DNA of 64,000 nt from Janthinobacterium sp. PC23-8 (GCF_002250505.1 NZ_NJGY01000001.1:3428052-3492051), one strand, 5' to 3'. Shown: positions 16,198 to 28,531, counted from the stretch's first letter. A program made the numbers and translations. Notes: generated by a model from the letters alone, not told the origin.

Positions 16198-17642
16198 TGG
16201 AGCAGACCGTGCACGCCACACTTGCACAAGTGCTGCCAGTACTGGCATCGGCCGGCGCGCGCCTGCTTGGCCGTCTCGACACGCCGTTTGCGGGCGTATC
16301 GACCGACAGCCGCCAGGCCGGCAACGGCGCGCTGTTCGTCGCCTTGCGCGGCGAACGTTTCGACGCCCACGATTTCCTGACGGACGTGGCGCGCCAGGGC
16401 GTGGCGGCGGTGATCGTCGAAGCCCTGCCCGAGGGCTGGGACGCGAGCCAGGTCGCCGCCATCGTGGTGCCCGATACCCTGGTGGCGCTGGGGCGCATCG
16501 CCAACTTCTGGCGCCGCCAGTTCGACCTGCCGGTGATCGGCGTGACCGGCAGCAATGGCAAGACCACGGTCAAGGAAATGCTGTCGTCCATCCTGGCCGC
16601 CGCCCACGGCGAGCAGGACCGCCTGGCCACGCGCGGCAACCTGAATAATGAGATCGGCGTGCCGCTGACCTTGTTCCGCCTGGCTGCCCATCATGACGCG
16701 GCCGTGATCGAGATGGGCATGAACCATCCGGGCGAAATCGCGCGCCTGGCGGCGATTGCCGAGCCGACCGTGGCGATGGTCAACAACGCCCAGCGCGAAC
16801 ACCAGGAATTCATGCATACGGTGGAGGCGGTGGCGCGCGAGAACGGCGCCGTGCTGGCCGCCTTGCCGCCGGATGGCGTGGCCGTGTTTCCGCATGGCGA
16901 CGAATTTACGCCCTTGTGGCAGGAACTTGCCAGCACGCGCCGCGTGATCCGCTTCGGCCTGTCGAAAGACGCCGAAGTCAGCTGCACCCACCGCGTGGCC
17001 GAAGCGTTTGGCAGCGACATGTTCGTCAGCGTGCGTGACGGGCAGGGCGGCGTGCAGCAGTTCTTTGTCGGCCTGCAGGCGGCCGGCGAGCATAACGTCA
17101 GGAACGCGCTGGCGGCCATCGCCTGCGCAGTCGGCGCCGGCGTAAAACTGGACGCCATCAGGCAGGGGCTGGAAGCGTTCGCGCCGGTGGCCGGGCGCCT
17201 GCAGCAAAAGCGAGCGATGAATGGCGCCACCGTCATCGACGACACCTACAACGCCAATCCCGATTCGGCGCGCGCCGCCATCGACGTGCTGGCGCAAGCC
17301 GGCGCGCCGCGTATCCTGGTGCTGGGCGAAATGGGTGAAGTGGGCACGCAAGGACAGCAATTCCACGAAGAGATCGGCGCCTACGCCGCCGCCAAAGGCA
17401 TCGAACACGTGCTGGCGACGGGCGGCCTGGCGCGCCATATGGTCGCCTCTGTCAATGCGGCGCAGTCAGGCACGGTCGTGGAATATTTCGAACAATTCGA
17501 CGGTTTGCTGGCGGCGCTCGATGCGCTGCTGGTAGCTCGTCCGGATGCAACAGTATTGATCAAGGGCTCCCGTTTCATGAAGATGGAACGGGCCGTGCAG
17601 CATTTGATTGGTTCAAACAAAAACAACAAGGAAGCTCACTAA
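16197..17642 (+). CDS. murF: UDP-MurNAc-tripeptide: D-Ala-D-Ala ligase MurF
   Basis: MurF adds D-Ala-D-Ala to complete the pentapeptide precursor. The 481-residue product has a MurE/F-type N-terminal domain with [20 protein letters not shown], the ATP motif [14 protein letters not shown] and the later [10 protein letters not shown] motif. The ATG at 16197 shares its A with the murE stop codon (TGATG); a TTG one codon earlier is less likely. It is followed by mraY after two bases. Confidence 0.95.
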   Translation: MEQTVHATLAQVLPVLASAGARLLGRLDTPFAGVSTDSRQAGNGALFVALRGERFDAHDFLTDVARQGVAAVIVEALPEGWDASQVAAIVVPDTLVALGRIANFWRRQFDLPVIGVTGSNGKTTVKEMLSSILAAAHGEQDRLATRGNLNNEIGVPLTLFRLAAHHDAAVIEMGMNHPGEIARLAAIAEPTVAMVNNAQREHQEFMHTVEAVARENGAVLAALPPDGVAVFPHGDEFTPLWQELASTRRVIRFGLSKDAEVSCTHRVAEAFGSDMFVSVRDGQGGVQQFFVGLQAAGEHNVRNALAAIACAVGAGVKLDAIRQGLEAFAPVAGRLQQKRAMNGATVIDDTYNANPDSARAAIDVLAQAGAPRILVLGEMGEVGTQGQQFHEEIGAYAAAKGIEHVLATGGLARHMVASVNAAQSGTVVEYFEQFDGLLAALDALLVARPDATVLIKGSRFMKMERAVQHLIGSNKNNKEAH

Positions 17643-17644
17643 TC

Positions 17645-18820
17645 ATGCTGCTCTGGCTCGCTCATTATTTCCAGGACGACATTGGCCCATTGCGGGTCTT
17701 TAACTTCATCACCTTTCGCGCCGTCTTCGCCACCCTGACCGCCATCCTGATCGGCCTGTTTGCCGGTCCTGCCGTGATCCGCATGCTCACGCGCCTGAAG
17801 GTCGGCCAGGCCGTGCGTACCGATGGTCCGCAAACGCATCTGAAAAAACACGGCACGCCCACCATGGGCGGCGTGCTGATCCTGATCGCCATCGGCACCT
17901 CCACCCTGCTGTGGTGCGACCTGTCGAACCGCTTTATCTGGCCGGTGCTGATCGTCACGCTGGGTTTTGGCGCCATCGGCTGGGCCGACGACTACCGCAA
18001 GGTGGTGCACCAGGACCCGGAAGGCATGCGCTCGCGCGAAAAATACTTCTGGCAGTCGCTGATCGGCCTGGCCGCCGCCTTCTACCTGGCGTTCTCGGTG
18101 TCGATTTCCGAGCCGAACGCGGGCCAGGTCTGGAATCTGATCTACGCCTGGGTGCAGTCCGGCTTTGCCATGGACCTGCCGCCCAAGGCCGACCTGATCG
18201 TGCCGTTCTTTAAAACCATCAGCTATCCGCTGGGCGTATGGGGGTTTATCGCCCTGACTTACTGCGTGATCGTCGGCACCAGCAACGCCGTCAATTTCAC
18301 CGACGGCCTCGACGGTCTGGCCATCATGCCCACCGTGATGGTGGGCACGGCGCTGGGCCTGTTTGCCTACCTGACCGGCAACGCCACCTATGCGCGCTAC
18401 CTGTTTATCCCGCATATTCCGGGCGCCGGCGAACTGGTGATCTTCTGCGGCGCGCTGGCCGGTTCCGGCCTGGCCTTCCTCTGGTATAACACCCACCCCG
18501 CCAAAGTGTTCATGGGCGACGTCGGCGCGCTGGCCCTGGGCGGCGCCCTGGGCACCGTCGCCGTCATCGTGCGCCAGGAAATCGTGCTGTTCATCATGGG
18601 CGGCATCTTCGTGGTCGAAACGCTGTCGGTGATCATCCAGGTGGCGTGGTTCAAATACACCAAGAAGCGCTATGGCGTGGGCCGCCGCGTATTTTTGATG
18701 GCGCCGCTGCACCACCATTTTGAACAAAAAGGCTGGAAGGAAACGCAGGTTGTCGTGCGTTTCTGGATCATCACCATGATGCTGGTGCTGCTCGGCCTGA
18801 CCACCTTGAAGCTGCGCTGA
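17645..18820 (+). CDS. mraY: Phospho-MurNAc-pentapeptide transferase MraY
   Basis: MraY transfers phospho-MurNAc-pentapeptide to undecaprenyl phosphate at the inner membrane, making lipid I. The 391-residue protein has about ten membrane segments. Conserved catalytic elements are seen: [10 protein letters not shown] near 74, WADDYRKV (DD motif) near 115, the [10 protein letters not shown] loop near 220 and GKxF-like [17 protein letters not shown] near 290. Its stop overlaps the murD start. Confidence 0.96.
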   Translation: MLLWLAHYFQDDIGPLRVFNFITFRAVFATLTAILIGLFAGPAVIRMLTRLKVGQAVRTDGPQTHLKKHGTPTMGGVLILIAIGTSTLLWCDLSNRFIWPVLIVTLGFGAIGWADDYRKVVHQDPEGMRSREKYFWQSLIGLAAAFYLAFSVSISEPNAGQVWNLIYAWVQSGFAMDLPPKADLIVPFFKTISYPLGVWGFIALTYCVIVGTSNAVNFTDGLDGLAIMPTVMVGTALGLFAYLTGNATYARYLFIPHIPGAGELVIFCGALAGSGLAFLWYNTHPAKVFMGDVGALALGGALGTVAVIVRQEIVLFIMGGIFVVETLSVIIQVAWFKYTKKRYGVGRRVFLMAPLHHHFEQKGWKETQVVVRFWIITMMLVLLGLTTLKLR

Positions 18821-20364
18821 TGAACTACGCCAATCAAACCGCACTGGTACTGGGACTCGGCGAGTCCGGCCTGGCCATGGCCCTGTGGCTGGCCCGCTGC
18901 GGCGCTCAAGTGCGCGTGGCCGACACCCGCGAAGCGCCGGAACGCCTGGCCGCCCTGCGCGAGGCAGTGCCCGATGCGCAGTTCATCGCCGGTCGATTCA
19001 CCGCTGAACTGCTGGACAGCGTCGACTTTGTCGCCGTCAGCCCCGGCCTGGCGCCGCAGCGCGAACTGGCGCACATCGCGCCAGCCGCAGCGGAAAATAA
19101 TATCCCCGTATGGGGCGAGATCGAACTGTTCGCCCAGGCGCTGGCCGCGCTGAAAACAGAGCGCGGCTATGCGCCGAAAATCGTCGCCATTACCGGCACC
19201 AACGGCAAGACTACCGTCACCAGCCTGGTCGGCCTGTTGTGCGAACGGGCGGGCCTGTCCACGCGCGTGGCCGGCAATATCAGCCCGGCCGCGCTGGACG
19301 TGCTGCGCGAGGTGCTCGATGCCGAGCCGGCGCCAGTTGCAGCCGATCTCGCCGAGCCCGTCGCCAGCACCCTGCCGCAGGCGTGGATACTGGAATTGTC
19401 GAGCTTTCAGCTGCACACCACCTTCAGCCTGCAGGCCGATGCGGCCACCGTGTTGAATCTGTCGCAGGATCACCTGGACTGGCATGGCGACATGGCCGCC
19501 TACGCGCTGGACAAGGCGCGCATCTTCGGCGAGCACACCGTGCGCGTGCTCAACCGCGACGATGCGTTTGTCATGCGCATGAAGCATGCCCTGGTCGATA
19601 GCGTGACATTTGGCACCAGCGAACCCCAGGAAGCCGACAGCTTTGGCCTGGTCAACGAGCGCGGTGTCTACTGGCTGGCGCAAGCCGTGCCGAGCGAAGA
19701 AGTGATCGAGAAAAAACGCAGGAAAAACGATCCGGCGCCCGAACCGGTGCCGACCATGGCGAAAAAACTGATGCCGGCCGACGCCCTGAAAATCCGTGGC
19801 CAGCACAATGCCTCGAATGCACTGGCCGCGCTGGCCCTGTGCCGCGCCATTGGCCTGCCGTTCGCGCCGCTGCTGCATGGCTTGCGCGAATACCAGGGCG
19901 AGCCGCACCGGGTGGAGCTGGTCACGGCGGTGGGCGAGGTCGAGTATTACGACGACAGCAAGGGCACCAATGTGGGTGCCACGGTGGCGGCCATCAATGG
20001 CCTGGGCAAGGCGTTTGGCGGCGCGGAGCAGCGCCTGGTGCTGATCGCCGGCGGCGACGGCAAGGGCCAGGATTTCTCGCCGCTGGCCGAACCGGTGTCG
20101 CGCCATGTGCGCGCCGTGCTGCTGATCGGGCGCGATGCGCCGGCGCTGCGTGCGGCACTGGAGCCTTCGGGTGTCGGCCTGTTCGACTGCGCCAGCTTGC
20201 CCGATGCGGTCAAACAGGCGTCCATCCTGGCCCAGCCAGGCGACGCGGTGCTGCTGTCGCCCGCTTGCGCCAGCCTGGACATGTTCAAGAACTATGCGCA
20301 CCGCGCGCAGGTGTTTGTCGACGCCGTGCGCGACATCGCCTTGGACAACGGACAGGATCTCTGA
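18820..20364 (+). CDS. murD: UDP-MurNAc-L-alanine: D-glutamate ligase MurD
   Basis: MurD adds D-glutamate to UDP-MurNAc-L-Ala. The 514-residue protein has an N-terminal Rossmann domain ([16 protein letters not shown]), the ATP motif [13 protein letters not shown], an ELSSFQL motif and the C-terminal [13 protein letters not shown] and [10 protein letters not shown] motifs. It is longer than the E. coli enzyme (about 440) because of an insertion at about 285-320 that includes the charged segment [15 protein letters not shown], seen in many beta-proteobacterial MurD proteins. Confidence 0.94.
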   Translation: MNYANQTALVLGLGESGLAMALWLARCGAQVRVADTREAPERLAALREAVPDAQFIAGRFTAELLDSVDFVAVSPGLAPQRELAHIAPAAAENNIPVWGEIELFAQALAALKTERGYAPKIVAITGTNGKTTVTSLVGLLCERAGLSTRVAGNISPAALDVLREVLDAEPAPVAADLAEPVASTLPQAWILELSSFQLHTTFSLQADAATVLNLSQDHLDWHGDMAAYALDKARIFGEHTVRVLNRDDAFVMRMKHALVDSVTFGTSEPQEADSFGLVNERGVYWLAQAVPSEEVIEKKRRKNDPAPEPVPTMAKKLMPADALKIRGQHNASNALAALALCRAIGLPFAPLLHGLREYQGEPHRVELVTAVGEVEYYDDSKGTNVGATVAAINGLGKAFGGAEQRLVLIAGGDGKGQDFSPLAEPVSRHVRAVLLIGRDAPALRAALEPSGVGLFDCASLPDAVKQASILAQPGDAVLLSPACASLDMFKNYAHRAQVFVDAVRDIALDNGQDL

Positions 20365-21575
20365 TGGCCTTCCAGCTGCCATTCGGTTTCGGTTCCGGCT
20401 CGGCTGCCAAGCCGCTGGACGGTCGCGTGCGGCAGTCGAAGATGATGGACTACGACCAGCCCCTGATCTGGGTGGTGCTGCTGTTGATGCTGCTGGGCAT
20501 GGTGATGGTGTATTCGGCCTCGATCTCGCTGTCGGACGCACGCAAGTTCGCCGCCTACACCAACAATTATTTCGTCGTGCGCCAGGCGTTGTTCATCGGC
20601 ATCTCGATCATCGCCAGCGCGGTGGTGTTCCGTATCCGCGTCGCCACCTGGCAAAAGATGGCCCCGTGGCTGTTCATCGGCACCCTGGTGCTGCTGGTGA
20701 TGGTGCTCATTCCTGGCCTGGGCGTGTCGGTCAACGGCGGGCGCCGCTGGCTGAACCTGCCGGGCCTGCGGCCGCAGCCGTCCGAACTGATGAAGGTGGT
20801 GATGGTGCTGTACGCGGCCGACTATACGGTGCGCAAGCAGGAATACATGCACAAGCTGACCAAGGGCTTCATGCCGATGGCGCTGGCCGTCAGTTTCGTT
20901 GGCTTGCTGCTGCTGATGGAGCCTGACCTGGGCGCTTTTGGCGTGATCGTCTGCATCGCCATGGGCATTCTGTTCCTGGGGGGCGTGAACGCCATCTGGT
21001 TCGGCGGCATCGGCGCCATGCTGACGGCGATTTTCGTCACCATCATCGCGCTGTCGAAATTCCGCCGCGAGCGTTTCTTCGCCTATCTGGACCCGTGGCA
21101 GGAAGACAATGCGCTCAACAAGGCCTACCAGCTGACACACTCGCTGATCGCCTTTGGCCGCGGCGAACTGTTTGGCGTGGGCCTGGGCGGCAGCGTGGAA
21201 AAGCTCCATTACCTGCCCGAGGCGCACACCGACTTTTTGCTGGCCGTGATCGGCGAGGAACTGGGCCTGGTGGGCGTGTTGATCGTGATCGGCATGTTCT
21301 ACTGGATTATCAAGCGCGCCTTCGACATCGGCCGCCAGGCGATCGCCATCGACCAGACCTTTGCCGGCCTGACTGCCAAGGGCATCGCCATCTGGATCGG
21401 CGTGCAGACCTTTATCAACATGGGTGTGAACCTGGGCCTGTTGCCGACCAAGGGCCTGACCCTGCCTCTGATGAGCTATGGCGGCACGGGCGTCCTGATC
21501 AACTGTATCGGCCTGGCGATCCTGCTGCGCATCGATTATGAAAACCGGATCCTGATGCGCGGGGGCCGGCTATGA
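20364..21575 (+). CDS. ftsW: Septal peptidoglycan polymerase FtsW
   Basis: FtsW is the SEDS-family glycosyltransferase that polymerises septal glycan from lipid II together with FtsI. The 403-residue protein has ten predicted membrane helices. The family features [27 protein letters not shown] and [19 protein letters not shown] are visible; the catalytic aspartate is expected in that last loop. The ATG at 20364 shares its A with the murD stop. Confidence 0.95.
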   Translation: MAFQLPFGFGSGSAAKPLDGRVRQSKMMDYDQPLIWVVLLLMLLGMVMVYSASISLSDARKFAAYTNNYFVVRQALFIGISIIASAVVFRIRVATWQKMAPWLFIGTLVLLVMVLIPGLGVSVNGGRRWLNLPGLRPQPSELMKVVMVLYAADYTVRKQEYMHKLTKGFMPMALAVSFVGLLLLMEPDLGAFGVIVCIAMGILFLGGVNAIWFGGIGAMLTAIFVTIIALSKFRRERFFAYLDPWQEDNALNKAYQLTHSLIAFGRGELFGVGLGGSVEKLHYLPEAHTDFLLAVIGEELGLVGVLIVIGMFYWIIKRAFDIGRQAIAIDQTFAGLTAKGIAIWIGVQTFINMGVNLGLLPTKGLTLPLMSYGGTGVLINCIGLAILLRIDYENRILMRGGRL

Positions 21576-22663
21576 CGACTGCAAACAACTTGAAGACGAA
21601 AAAACTGATGATCATGGCGGCCGGCACCGGCGGCCATATATTCCCCGGCCTGGCGATCGCGCAAACCATGCGTGCGCGCGGCTGGGAAGTGAGCTGGCTG
21701 GGTACGACCCACGGCATGGAGCAGGAGCTGGTGCCGAAAAGCGGCATTCCCATGGATGCCATCGCATTTTCCGGCATGCGCGGCAAAGGCCTGGGCCATA
21801 CCGTCAAGGGCGGCTTTAAGATGATCGCCAGCCTGTTTGCCATCCGTGGTTTCCTGTCGCGCCGCAAGCCCGACGTGGTGATGGGCATGGGCGGCTATGT
21901 CACGGTGCCTGGCGGCCTGGTGGCGCGTTTGTGCGGCGTGCCGCTGGTACTGGTCAATGCCGATGCGGCATTGCTGCTGTCGAACAAGACACTGCTTCCG
22001 CTGGCACAGCAGGTATGCTTCGGCTTCCCTGCGCAGTTTGGCGCCGCGGCCAGCAAGGCGGTCGTCACCGGCAACCCGGTGCGCGCCGAAATTCTGGCGA
22101 TGGCGCCGCCGGCGGCGCGCTTTGAACACCGCAGCGGCCCCTTGCGCATCCTGGTGGTGGGCGGCAGCCTGGGCGCCAGGGCGCTGAACGACAATCTGCC
22201 GGCCGCGCTGGCATTGATGCCGGAAGCCGCACGGCCTTTGGTGACGCACCAGTCGGGCAAGAAGAATATCGACGCCCTGCGCGCCTCGTATGCGGCAGCG
22301 GGCGTGACGGCCAATGTGGTCGACTTTATCGACGACATGGCCGGGGCCTATGCGGCGGCCGACCTGGTGATCTGCCGCGCCGGCGCCATCACCTTGTCGG
22401 AGCTGACGGCGGCCGGCGTGGCCAGCGTGCTGGTGCCGCTGGTGGCCTCGACTACCAGCCACCAGCGCAATAACGCGCAATGGATGGCGCAGCAGGGCGC
22501 GGCGATTCATTTGCCGCAGACCGAAATGAATCCGGCGTCACTGAGCGCGATGCTGGCGTCGCTTGGCCGCGACAGCTGCCAGCAGATGGCGCAGGCGGCG
22601 CTGGCGGCAGGCAAGCGCGACGCCAATGAGGCGATCGCACACGTATTGGAGCAATTGGCATGA
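21572..22663 (+). CDS. murG: UDP-GlcNAc: lipid I N-acetylglucosaminyltransferase MurG
   Basis: MurG converts lipid I to lipid II on the inner face of the inner membrane. The 363-residue GT-B protein has the G-loop [15 protein letters not shown] near 16, a second G-loop [12 protein letters not shown] near 105, [11 protein letters not shown] near 195 and the donor-binding [15 protein letters not shown] near 270. It overlaps ftsW by four bases. Confidence 0.96.
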   Translation: MTTANNLKTKKLMIMAAGTGGHIFPGLAIAQTMRARGWEVSWLGTTHGMEQELVPKSGIPMDAIAFSGMRGKGLGHTVKGGFKMIASLFAIRGFLSRRKPDVVMGMGGYVTVPGGLVARLCGVPLVLVNADAALLLSNKTLLPLAQQVCFGFPAQFGAAASKAVVTGNPVRAEILAMAPPAARFEHRSGPLRILVVGGSLGARALNDNLPAALALMPEAARPLVTHQSGKKNIDALRASYAAAGVTANVVDFIDDMAGAYAAADLVICRAGAITLSELTAAGVASVLVPLVASTTSHQRNNAQWMAQQGAAIHLPQTEMNPASLSAMLASLGRDSCQQMAQAALAAGKRDANEAIAHVLEQLA

Positions 22664-22673
22664 GGTTAGTTCT

Positions 22674-24077
22674 GTGAAGCATAAAGTAAACAATATCCAC
22701 TTTGTCGGCATCGGCGGCAGCGGCATGAGCGGCATCGCCGAAGTGCTGGTCAACCTCGGCTACAAGGTGTCGGGTTCTGACCTGGGCAGCAATGCGGCGA
22801 CGCAGCGCCTGGCCAGCCTGGGCGCGACCGTCATGCTGGGCCATGCGGCGGAAAACATCGGCGACGCCGACGCGGTGGTGACCTCGGGTGCGGTGCCGCA
22901 AGATAATCCCGAAGTGGCCGCTGCGCGTGCGCGCAAGATCCCTTTGGTGCCGCGCGCCGTGATGCTGGGCGAATTGATGCGCCTCAAACGCGGTATCGCG
23001 ATTGCCGGCACCCACGGCAAGACCACCACCACCAGCCTGGTCGCCTCGGTGCTGGCGCAGGGCGGCCTCGATCCCACTTTCGTGATCGGCGGCCGCCTCA
23101 CCAGCGCCGGCGCCAACGCCAAACTGGGCTCTGGCGACTACCTGGTGGCCGAAGCGGACGAATCGGACGCCTCGTTTTTGAACCTGACGCCGATGATCGA
23201 AGTCATCACCAATATCGATGCAGATCACATGGACACCTACGAGCACGATTTTGAAAAGCTCAAGCAGGCTTTCGTGCAGTTCACGCACCGCCTGCCGTTC
23301 TACGGCCGCGCCATGCTGTGCGTGGACGATCCGCACGTGCGCGCCATTATTCCGTTCGTCACCAAGCCGGTCACCACCTACGGTTTTGCGCAAGACGCCG
23401 AAGTGCGCGCCATCAATGCGCGCGCCGTCGGCCTGGAAATGCATTTCACGGTGCTGCAGGAAGGCTATCCCGATCTCGACGTGGTGCTGAACCAGCCCGG
23501 CATGCACAATGTGCAGAACGCCTGTTCGGCCATTGCGATCGCGCGCGAGATCGGCATTGCCGACAGCGCCACCCAGCAGGGTCTGGCGGAGTTTTCCGGC
23601 GTGGGCCGGCGCTTCACGCGCTATGGCGACGTGGCGCTGCCCAACGGCGGCAGCTTTGCGCTGGTTGACGATTTCGGCCACCATCCGGTGGAAACGGAAG
23701 TCACGCTGGCCGCCGCGCGCGCCGCGTATCCGGGCCGCCGCCTGGTGCTGGCCTTCCAGCCGCACCGCTACAGCCGCACGCGCGACCTGTTCGAAGATTT
23801 CGTCAAGGTGCTCGGCGCGCCCGACGTGCTGCTGCTGTCGGAAGTGTATGCGGCCGGCGAAGCGCCGATCGTCGCCGCCGACGGCCGTTCGCTGGCCCAT
23901 GCGCTGCGCGCGCGCGGCAAGATCGAACCGATTTTCGTCGAGTCGATGCAGGACATGGCCGACACCATCATGAGCGTGGCGCGCGACGGCGACGTGGTGC
24001 TGACCATGGGTGCGGGCTCGATCAGCGGCATCCCGCAACAACTGACAACCTATACAACCAACACTGCAAAGGCCTGA
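22674..24077 (+). CDS. murC: UDP-MurNAc: L-alanine ligase MurC
   Basis: MurC adds the first amino acid of the peptide stem. The GTG at 22674 gives [20 protein letters not shown], the conserved family start, and has a GAGG site eight bases upstream; longer in-frame extensions run back into murG. The 467-residue product has the ATP motif [13 protein letters not shown] near 108, EADESDASF near 160 and DDFGHHPVE near 330. Confidence 0.95.
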   Translation: MKHKVNNIHFVGIGGSGMSGIAEVLVNLGYKVSGSDLGSNAATQRLASLGATVMLGHAAENIGDADAVVTSGAVPQDNPEVAAARARKIPLVPRAVMLGELMRLKRGIAIAGTHGKTTTTSLVASVLAQGGLDPTFVIGGRLTSAGANAKLGSGDYLVAEADESDASFLNLTPMIEVITNIDADHMDTYEHDFEKLKQAFVQFTHRLPFYGRAMLCVDDPHVRAIIPFVTKPVTTYGFAQDAEVRAINARAVGLEMHFTVLQEGYPDLDVVLNQPGMHNVQNACSAIAIAREIGIADSATQQGLAEFSGVGRRFTRYGDVALPNGGSFALVDDFGHHPVETEVTLAAARAAYPGRRLVLAFQPHRYSRTRDLFEDFVKVLGAPDVLLLSEVYAAGEAPIVAADGRSLAHALRARGKIEPIFVESMQDMADTIMSVARDGDVVLTMGAGSISGIPQQLTTYTTNTAKA

Positions 24078-24078
24078 C

Positions 24079-25047
24079 GTGAACGCAGCTTCAGCTATCG
24101 ATGTGAAACAATTGGGCAAGGTCGGCGTGCTGTTCGGCGGCCGCTCGGCCGAGCGCGAAGTGTCGCTGATGTCGGGCGCCGGCGTGCTGGCCGCCTTGCA
24201 AAGCCGTGGCGTCGACGCGCATGGCTTCGACACGGGCGAGCGTTCGCTGGCCGAGCTGGCCGCTGAACAATTTGACCGCGTCTTCATTGCGCTGCATGGC
24301 CGCTTCGGCGAAGACGGCAGCTTGCAAGGCGCACTGGAGCAACTGGGCATTGCGTACACCGGCAGCGGCGTGATGGCCTGCTCGGTTGGCATGGACAAGG
24401 TCTATACCAAGATGATCTGGCTGATGCACCAGCTGCCGACGCCGAAGTACGCGGTGCTCGACGACAGCTCCGACCTGGCGCAGGTAGCAGCTGAACTGGG
24501 CCTGCCTTTGATCGTCAAGCCGCCGCACGAGGGTTCGAGCATCGGCATCACCACCGTGCGTGAGGCGTCGGCTTTCCAGGCCGCCTACAACATCGCCGCC
24601 GGTCTCGATGATTGCGTGCTGGTCGAGCAATTCATTACCGGCCGCGAATTTACCGTCGCGATCCTGGGCCAGGGCGCCACGGCGCGCGCGCTGCCGCCGA
24701 TCGAGATCGTCGCGCCGCAAGGCAATTACGACTACCAGAACAAATACTTCACGGATGTGACCCAGTATTTCTGCCCGCCCAAGCTCGACCCGGCGATTCT
24801 GGCCGAAATGGAGCGCATCGCGCTGGCCGCCTACCGCGCGCTGGGCTGCGAAGGCTGGGGAAGGGTCGATGTACTGATGCGCAATGCCGACAGTGCGCTG
24901 TTCCTGCTCGAGGTGAACACCTCGCCCGGCATGACGAGCCACTCGCTGGTGCCGATGGCGGCGCGCGCGGTGGGCGTCAGCTATGAAGACCTGTGCCTGG
25001 AAATCGTCGCTTCGGCACGTCTGAAAATCAAGCAGGGACAGCGCTGA
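24079..25047 (+). CDS. ddl: D-alanine: D-alanine ligase
   Basis: Ddl makes the D-Ala-D-Ala dipeptide used by MurF. The 322-residue ATP-grasp protein has the N-terminal [18 protein letters not shown], the [12 protein letters not shown] motif, the ATP-binding [10 protein letters not shown] and the metal-binding C-terminal [15 protein letters not shown]. The GTG start follows the murC stop by one base. Position in the dcw cluster corresponds to ddlB of E. coli. Confidence 0.95.
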   Translation: MNAASAIDVKQLGKVGVLFGGRSAEREVSLMSGAGVLAALQSRGVDAHGFDTGERSLAELAAEQFDRVFIALHGRFGEDGSLQGALEQLGIAYTGSGVMACSVGMDKVYTKMIWLMHQLPTPKYAVLDDSSDLAQVAAELGLPLIVKPPHEGSSIGITTVREASAFQAAYNIAAGLDDCVLVEQFITGREFTVAILGQGATARALPPIEIVAPQGNYDYQNKYFTDVTQYFCPPKLDPAILAEMERIALAAYRALGCEGWGRVDVLMRNADSALFLLEVNTSPGMTSHSLVPMAARAVGVSYEDLCLEIVASARLKIKQGQR

Positions 25048-25048
25048 C

Positions 25049-25867
25049 ATGTGGCACGACGCTAAAAGCCTCAATACGACCGCCAACGGCCTGATGGCCT
25101 TTGTCCTGGTCGTGTGCGTGGCCGCCGGCGTGTGGTGGGTGTCGCAGCGCCCGATGTTCGACCTGCGCACCATCAAGGTGGAAAGCGTCGAGGCGAAGGG
25201 ACTGCGCCACGTGAATTACCTGACCCTGCGCGCCGGCACGCAGAACCGCATCAAGGGCAATTTCTTCACCAGTAACCTCGACAGCGTGCGCGGCGTGTTC
25301 GAATCGGTACCGTGGGTGCGCCGCGCCAGCGTGCGCCGCGAGTGGCCGAACCAGCTGATCGTGTCGCTGGAAGAACACGAGGCGCTCGGCACCTGGGGCG
25401 AGGATGGGCGGCTGCTGTCGGTCAAGGGCGATGTGTTTACCGCCAACGTGGCCGAAGCCGAGGACGATCATGAGTTGCCCGCGTTTTCAGGCCCGGACGG
25501 CAGCGAGAAGGACGTGCTGGCGACCTATGTGAACCTGGCAAAATGGTTTGCGCCGCTGAAGATGGCGCCAGCAGCGCTGTCGCTGTCGAGCCGCTATGCG
25601 TGGACCGTCAAGCTGAACAACGGCATGAGCGTGGCGCTGGGGCGCGAACAGAATCACACGATACTGAAGGCGCGCGTCGACCGGCTGGTGGGGATTTACC
25701 CGCAGCTGGCCAGCCGCCTGGACAATATCGACACCATCGACATGCGCTACCAGAATGGCCTGGCCCTGAGTTCGGCCGGACTGGTGATACCGGCCGAAGG
25801 CAAGGATGGCCGGCCGGCGCCGGCCATCAGGAAGAAAACCAGCAGTGCGACCAAGAAACCCGCTTGA
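25049..25867 (+). CDS. ftsQ: Cell division protein FtsQ
   Basis: FtsQ is a bitopic divisome scaffold that recruits FtsL and FtsB. The 272-residue protein has a short cytoplasmic tail, one membrane segment (about 14-32), a POTRA domain (about 38-108, FDLRTIKVESV to VSLEEHEALGTW) and the beta domain that follows. It ends in a basic, lysine-rich tail. It begins one base after ddl. Confidence 0.93.
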   Translation: MWHDAKSLNTTANGLMAFVLVVCVAAGVWWVSQRPMFDLRTIKVESVEAKGLRHVNYLTLRAGTQNRIKGNFFTSNLDSVRGVFESVPWVRRASVRREWPNQLIVSLEEHEALGTWGEDGRLLSVKGDVFTANVAEAEDDHELPAFSGPDGSEKDVLATYVNLAKWFAPLKMAPAALSLSSRYAWTVKLNNGMSVALGREQNHTILKARVDRLVGIYPQLASRLDNIDTIDMRYQNGLALSSAGLVIPAEGKDGRPAPAIRKKTSSATKKPA

Positions 25868-25940
25868 CTGAATAATCAGTGAAGCAAGCAAGTAATTAAC
25901 CAAATAATTTAGCAATAGCCCAAAAAATTAGGCGACAGAA

Positions 25941-27173
25941 ATGACAAAAGACGCGAAAAACCTGATCGTCGGCCTCGACATCGGCACCTCGAAAGTGGTG
26001 GCGGTGGTGGCCGAAGTGATGTCCGACGGACGCCACGAAGTGATCGGGCTGGGCCAGCACGAATCGAAAGGCCTGAAAAAAGGCGTGGTCGTCAATATCG
26101 AGGCGACGGTGGAATCGATACAGCGCGCGCTCGAGGAAGCCGAGCTGATGGCCGACTGCAAGATCCGCAACGTGTACGCCGGCATCGCGGGCAGCCATAT
26201 CCGCAGTTTCAACTCGAGCGGCATGGTGGCCATCAAGGACAAGGAGGTGACGGCCACCGACGTGGCGCGCGTCATCGAGACGGCGAAAGCGGTTAACATT
26301 CCGACCGACCAGCAATTGCTGCATACGGTGCCACAGGAATTCATCGTCGATAGCCAGGAAGATGTGCGCGAGCCGATCGGCATGAGCGGCATCCGCCTGG
26401 AGGTCAAGGTGCATATCGTGACCGGGGCCGTGTCGGCCGTGCAGAACATCGTCAAGTGCGTGCGCCGCTGCGGCCTGGAAGTGTCGGACCTGATCTTGCA
26501 GCCGATGGCTTCGGCCGACGCGGTACTGACTGCGGATGAAAAAGAGCTGGGCGTGGTCCTGATCGACATCGGCGGCGGTACCACCGACGTGGCGGTGTTT
26601 TCCGATGGCGCGATCCGCCATACGGCAGTGATCCCGATTGCCGGCGACCAGATCACCAACGACATCGCGATGGCCCTGCGCACCCCGACCGCGGAAGCGG
26701 AAGAGATCAAGATCCGCTACGGCGTGGCCAAGCAGGTGCTGGCCGATCCGGGCGAATCGCTGGAAGTGCCGGGCCTGGGCGACCGTGGTCCGCGCAACCT
26801 GTCGCGCCAGGCGCTGGCGGCCGTGATCGAGCCGCGGGTGGAAGAGCTGTTCGCCATGGTGCACCAGGTGGTGCGCGAGTCGGGCTACGAAGGCGTGCTG
26901 TCGTCGGGCATCGTGCTGACCGGTGGTACCTCCATCATGCCCGGCATGGTGGAAATGGCGGAAGACATCTTTTTGAAACCGGCGCGCCTGGGCACGCCGG
27001 AGTATCGCGGCCAGCTGGCCGACGTGGTGCGCAGTCCGCGCTACGCGACCGTGCTGGGACTACTGCTGGAAGCGAAAAAGCAATACCTGCGCGGGCATAT
27101 CGTGACGCGTCAGGATGGCTCCGTGAAGGCAGTCTGGCAGCGCATGAAGGAATGGTTTTTAGGGAATTTTTAA
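25941..27173 (+). CDS. ftsA: Cell division protein FtsA
   Basis: FtsA is an actin-like ATPase that tethers FtsZ to the inner membrane. The 410-residue product shows the phosphate-1 motif VGLDIGTSKVVAVV, phosphate-2 LIDIGGGTTDVAVF and adenosine-binding GIVLTGGTSIMPG. The C-terminus VKAVWQRMKEWFLGNF is the amphipathic membrane-targeting helix. A 73-base gap separates it from ftsQ. Confidence 0.96.
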   Translation: MTKDAKNLIVGLDIGTSKVVAVVAEVMSDGRHEVIGLGQHESKGLKKGVVVNIEATVESIQRALEEAELMADCKIRNVYAGIAGSHIRSFNSSGMVAIKDKEVTATDVARVIETAKAVNIPTDQQLLHTVPQEFIVDSQEDVREPIGMSGIRLEVKVHIVTGAVSAVQNIVKCVRRCGLEVSDLILQPMASADAVLTADEKELGVVLIDIGGGTTDVAVFSDGAIRHTAVIPIAGDQITNDIAMALRTPTAEAEEIKIRYGVAKQVLADPGESLEVPGLGDRGPRNLSRQALAAVIEPRVEELFAMVHQVVRESGYEGVLSSGIVLTGGTSIMPGMVEMAEDIFLKPARLGTPEYRGQLADVVRSPRYATVLGLLLEAKKQYLRGHIVTRQDGSVKAVWQRMKEWFLGNF

Positions 27174-27322
27174 CAGCCTGCGGTGACCCGGCAAGACAGG
27201 TTTTTTGGCGGCGGCGCAGGTACACACAACTTATTTTACATTTAACCGCAGTTTTCAATCTCCAGCTCTCCTGACTAAATGAGGCCTGGCGCTTGGAAAC
27301 CGCATTCTGATAGGAGCACATC

Positions 27323-28531
27323 ATGGAGTTCGATATGGTCGATAACACAGCTTTAGGTACCGTCATCAAGGTAGTCGGCGTCGGCGGTGCGGGTGGAAAT
27401 GCAGTGCAACACATGATCAACAAAGGCATGCAGGGCGTGGAGTTCATTGCCGCCAATACCGACGCTCAAGCCCTGTCGACGTCCAAGGCGCACAACATCA
27501 TCCAGATCGGCGATACTGGCCTGGGCGCCGGGATGAAGCCGGCCGTCGGCCGCCAGCTGGCCGAGGAATCGCGTGCGCGCATCGCCGATTCGCTGCGCGG
27601 CGCGCACATGGTGTTCATTGCCGCCGGCATGGGTGGCGGCACCGGCACGGGCGCCGCGCCCATCGTCGCCGAAGTGGCCAAGGAACTGGGCGCGCTGACG
27701 GTGGCCGTGGTGTCCAAGCCTTTCTCGTACGAAGGCCAGAAGTGCATGGACATCGCCGACGAAGGCCTGGAGCAGCTGTCCTTGCACGTCGATTCCCTGA
27801 TCATCATCCTGAACGAAAAACTGGAAGAGATCTACGAAGACGAAAGCATGCTTGAATGGATGCAGCACGCCGACGATGTGCTCAACAACGCGGTGGCCGG
27901 CATTGCCGAGATCATCAACGTGCCGGGCCATATCAACGTCGACTTCAACGACGTGAAAACCATCATGGGCGAGCAGGGCAAGGCCATGATGGGCACCGCT
28001 ACCGCTTCCGGCGTGGACCGTGCGCGCATCGCGGCCGAACAGGCGGTCGCTTCACCACTGCTGGATGGCATTGATCTGTCCGGCGCGCGCGGCGTGCTGG
28101 TCAACGTCACGGCCAGCCGTGGCCTGAAGGGCAAGGAGATCAAGGAAGTCATGGCGGCCGTGCGCGCCTTTGCCGCACCGGATGCGTCGATCGCGCAAGG
28201 CATCGCCTACGACGACGCCATGGGCGACGATATCCGCGTCACCGTGGTGGCGACCGGCCTGGGCCGCGCCAAGAAAAACATCCAGCTGGTACCGCAGCAA
28301 GTGCTGCGCACCGGTACCCACAACAGCCCCCTGACCCCATCGGCCGCCATGGGCGGCGCGCAAACGGTGGCCGCCAGCGCCGGCGTGGCCACGCCAGCGG
28401 CCGGCTTTGACGGCATGAAGGCGCCCGCCGTCTGGCGCCGCGAGACCGCCTCAGAGCAGGTGCGCGCGATGGAAAAGAACGGCATGGAGACGTATGACAT
28501 CCCGGCGTTCCTGCGCAAACAGGCAGATTGA
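27323..28531 (+). CDS. ftsZ: Cell division GTPase FtsZ
   Basis: FtsZ is the tubulin-like GTPase that polymerises into the division ring. The 402-residue protein has the GTP-binding tubulin signature GGGTGTGAAP near 108, the T7 loop NVDFNDVKTIM near 208 and the conserved C-terminal peptide YDIPAFLRKQAD that binds FtsA and ZapD. A variable alanine-rich linker lies before it. The ATG follows TAGGAG. The 149-base gap after ftsA is long enough for an additional promoter, but I see no clear one. Confidence 0.97.
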   Translation: MEFDMVDNTALGTVIKVVGVGGAGGNAVQHMINKGMQGVEFIAANTDAQALSTSKAHNIIQIGDTGLGAGMKPAVGRQLAEESRARIADSLRGAHMVFIAAGMGGGTGTGAAPIVAEVAKELGALTVAVVSKPFSYEGQKCMDIADEGLEQLSLHVDSLIIILNEKLEEIYEDESMLEWMQHADDVLNNAVAGIAEIINVPGHINVDFNDVKTIMGEQGKAMMGTATASGVDRARIAAEQAVASPLLDGIDLSGARGVLVNVTASRGLKGKEIKEVMAAVRAFAAPDASIAQGIAYDDAMGDDIRVTVVATGLGRAKKNIQLVPQQVLRTGTHNSPLTPSAAMGGAQTVAASAGVATPAAGFDGMKAPAVWRRETASEQVRAMEKNGMETYDIPAFLRKQAD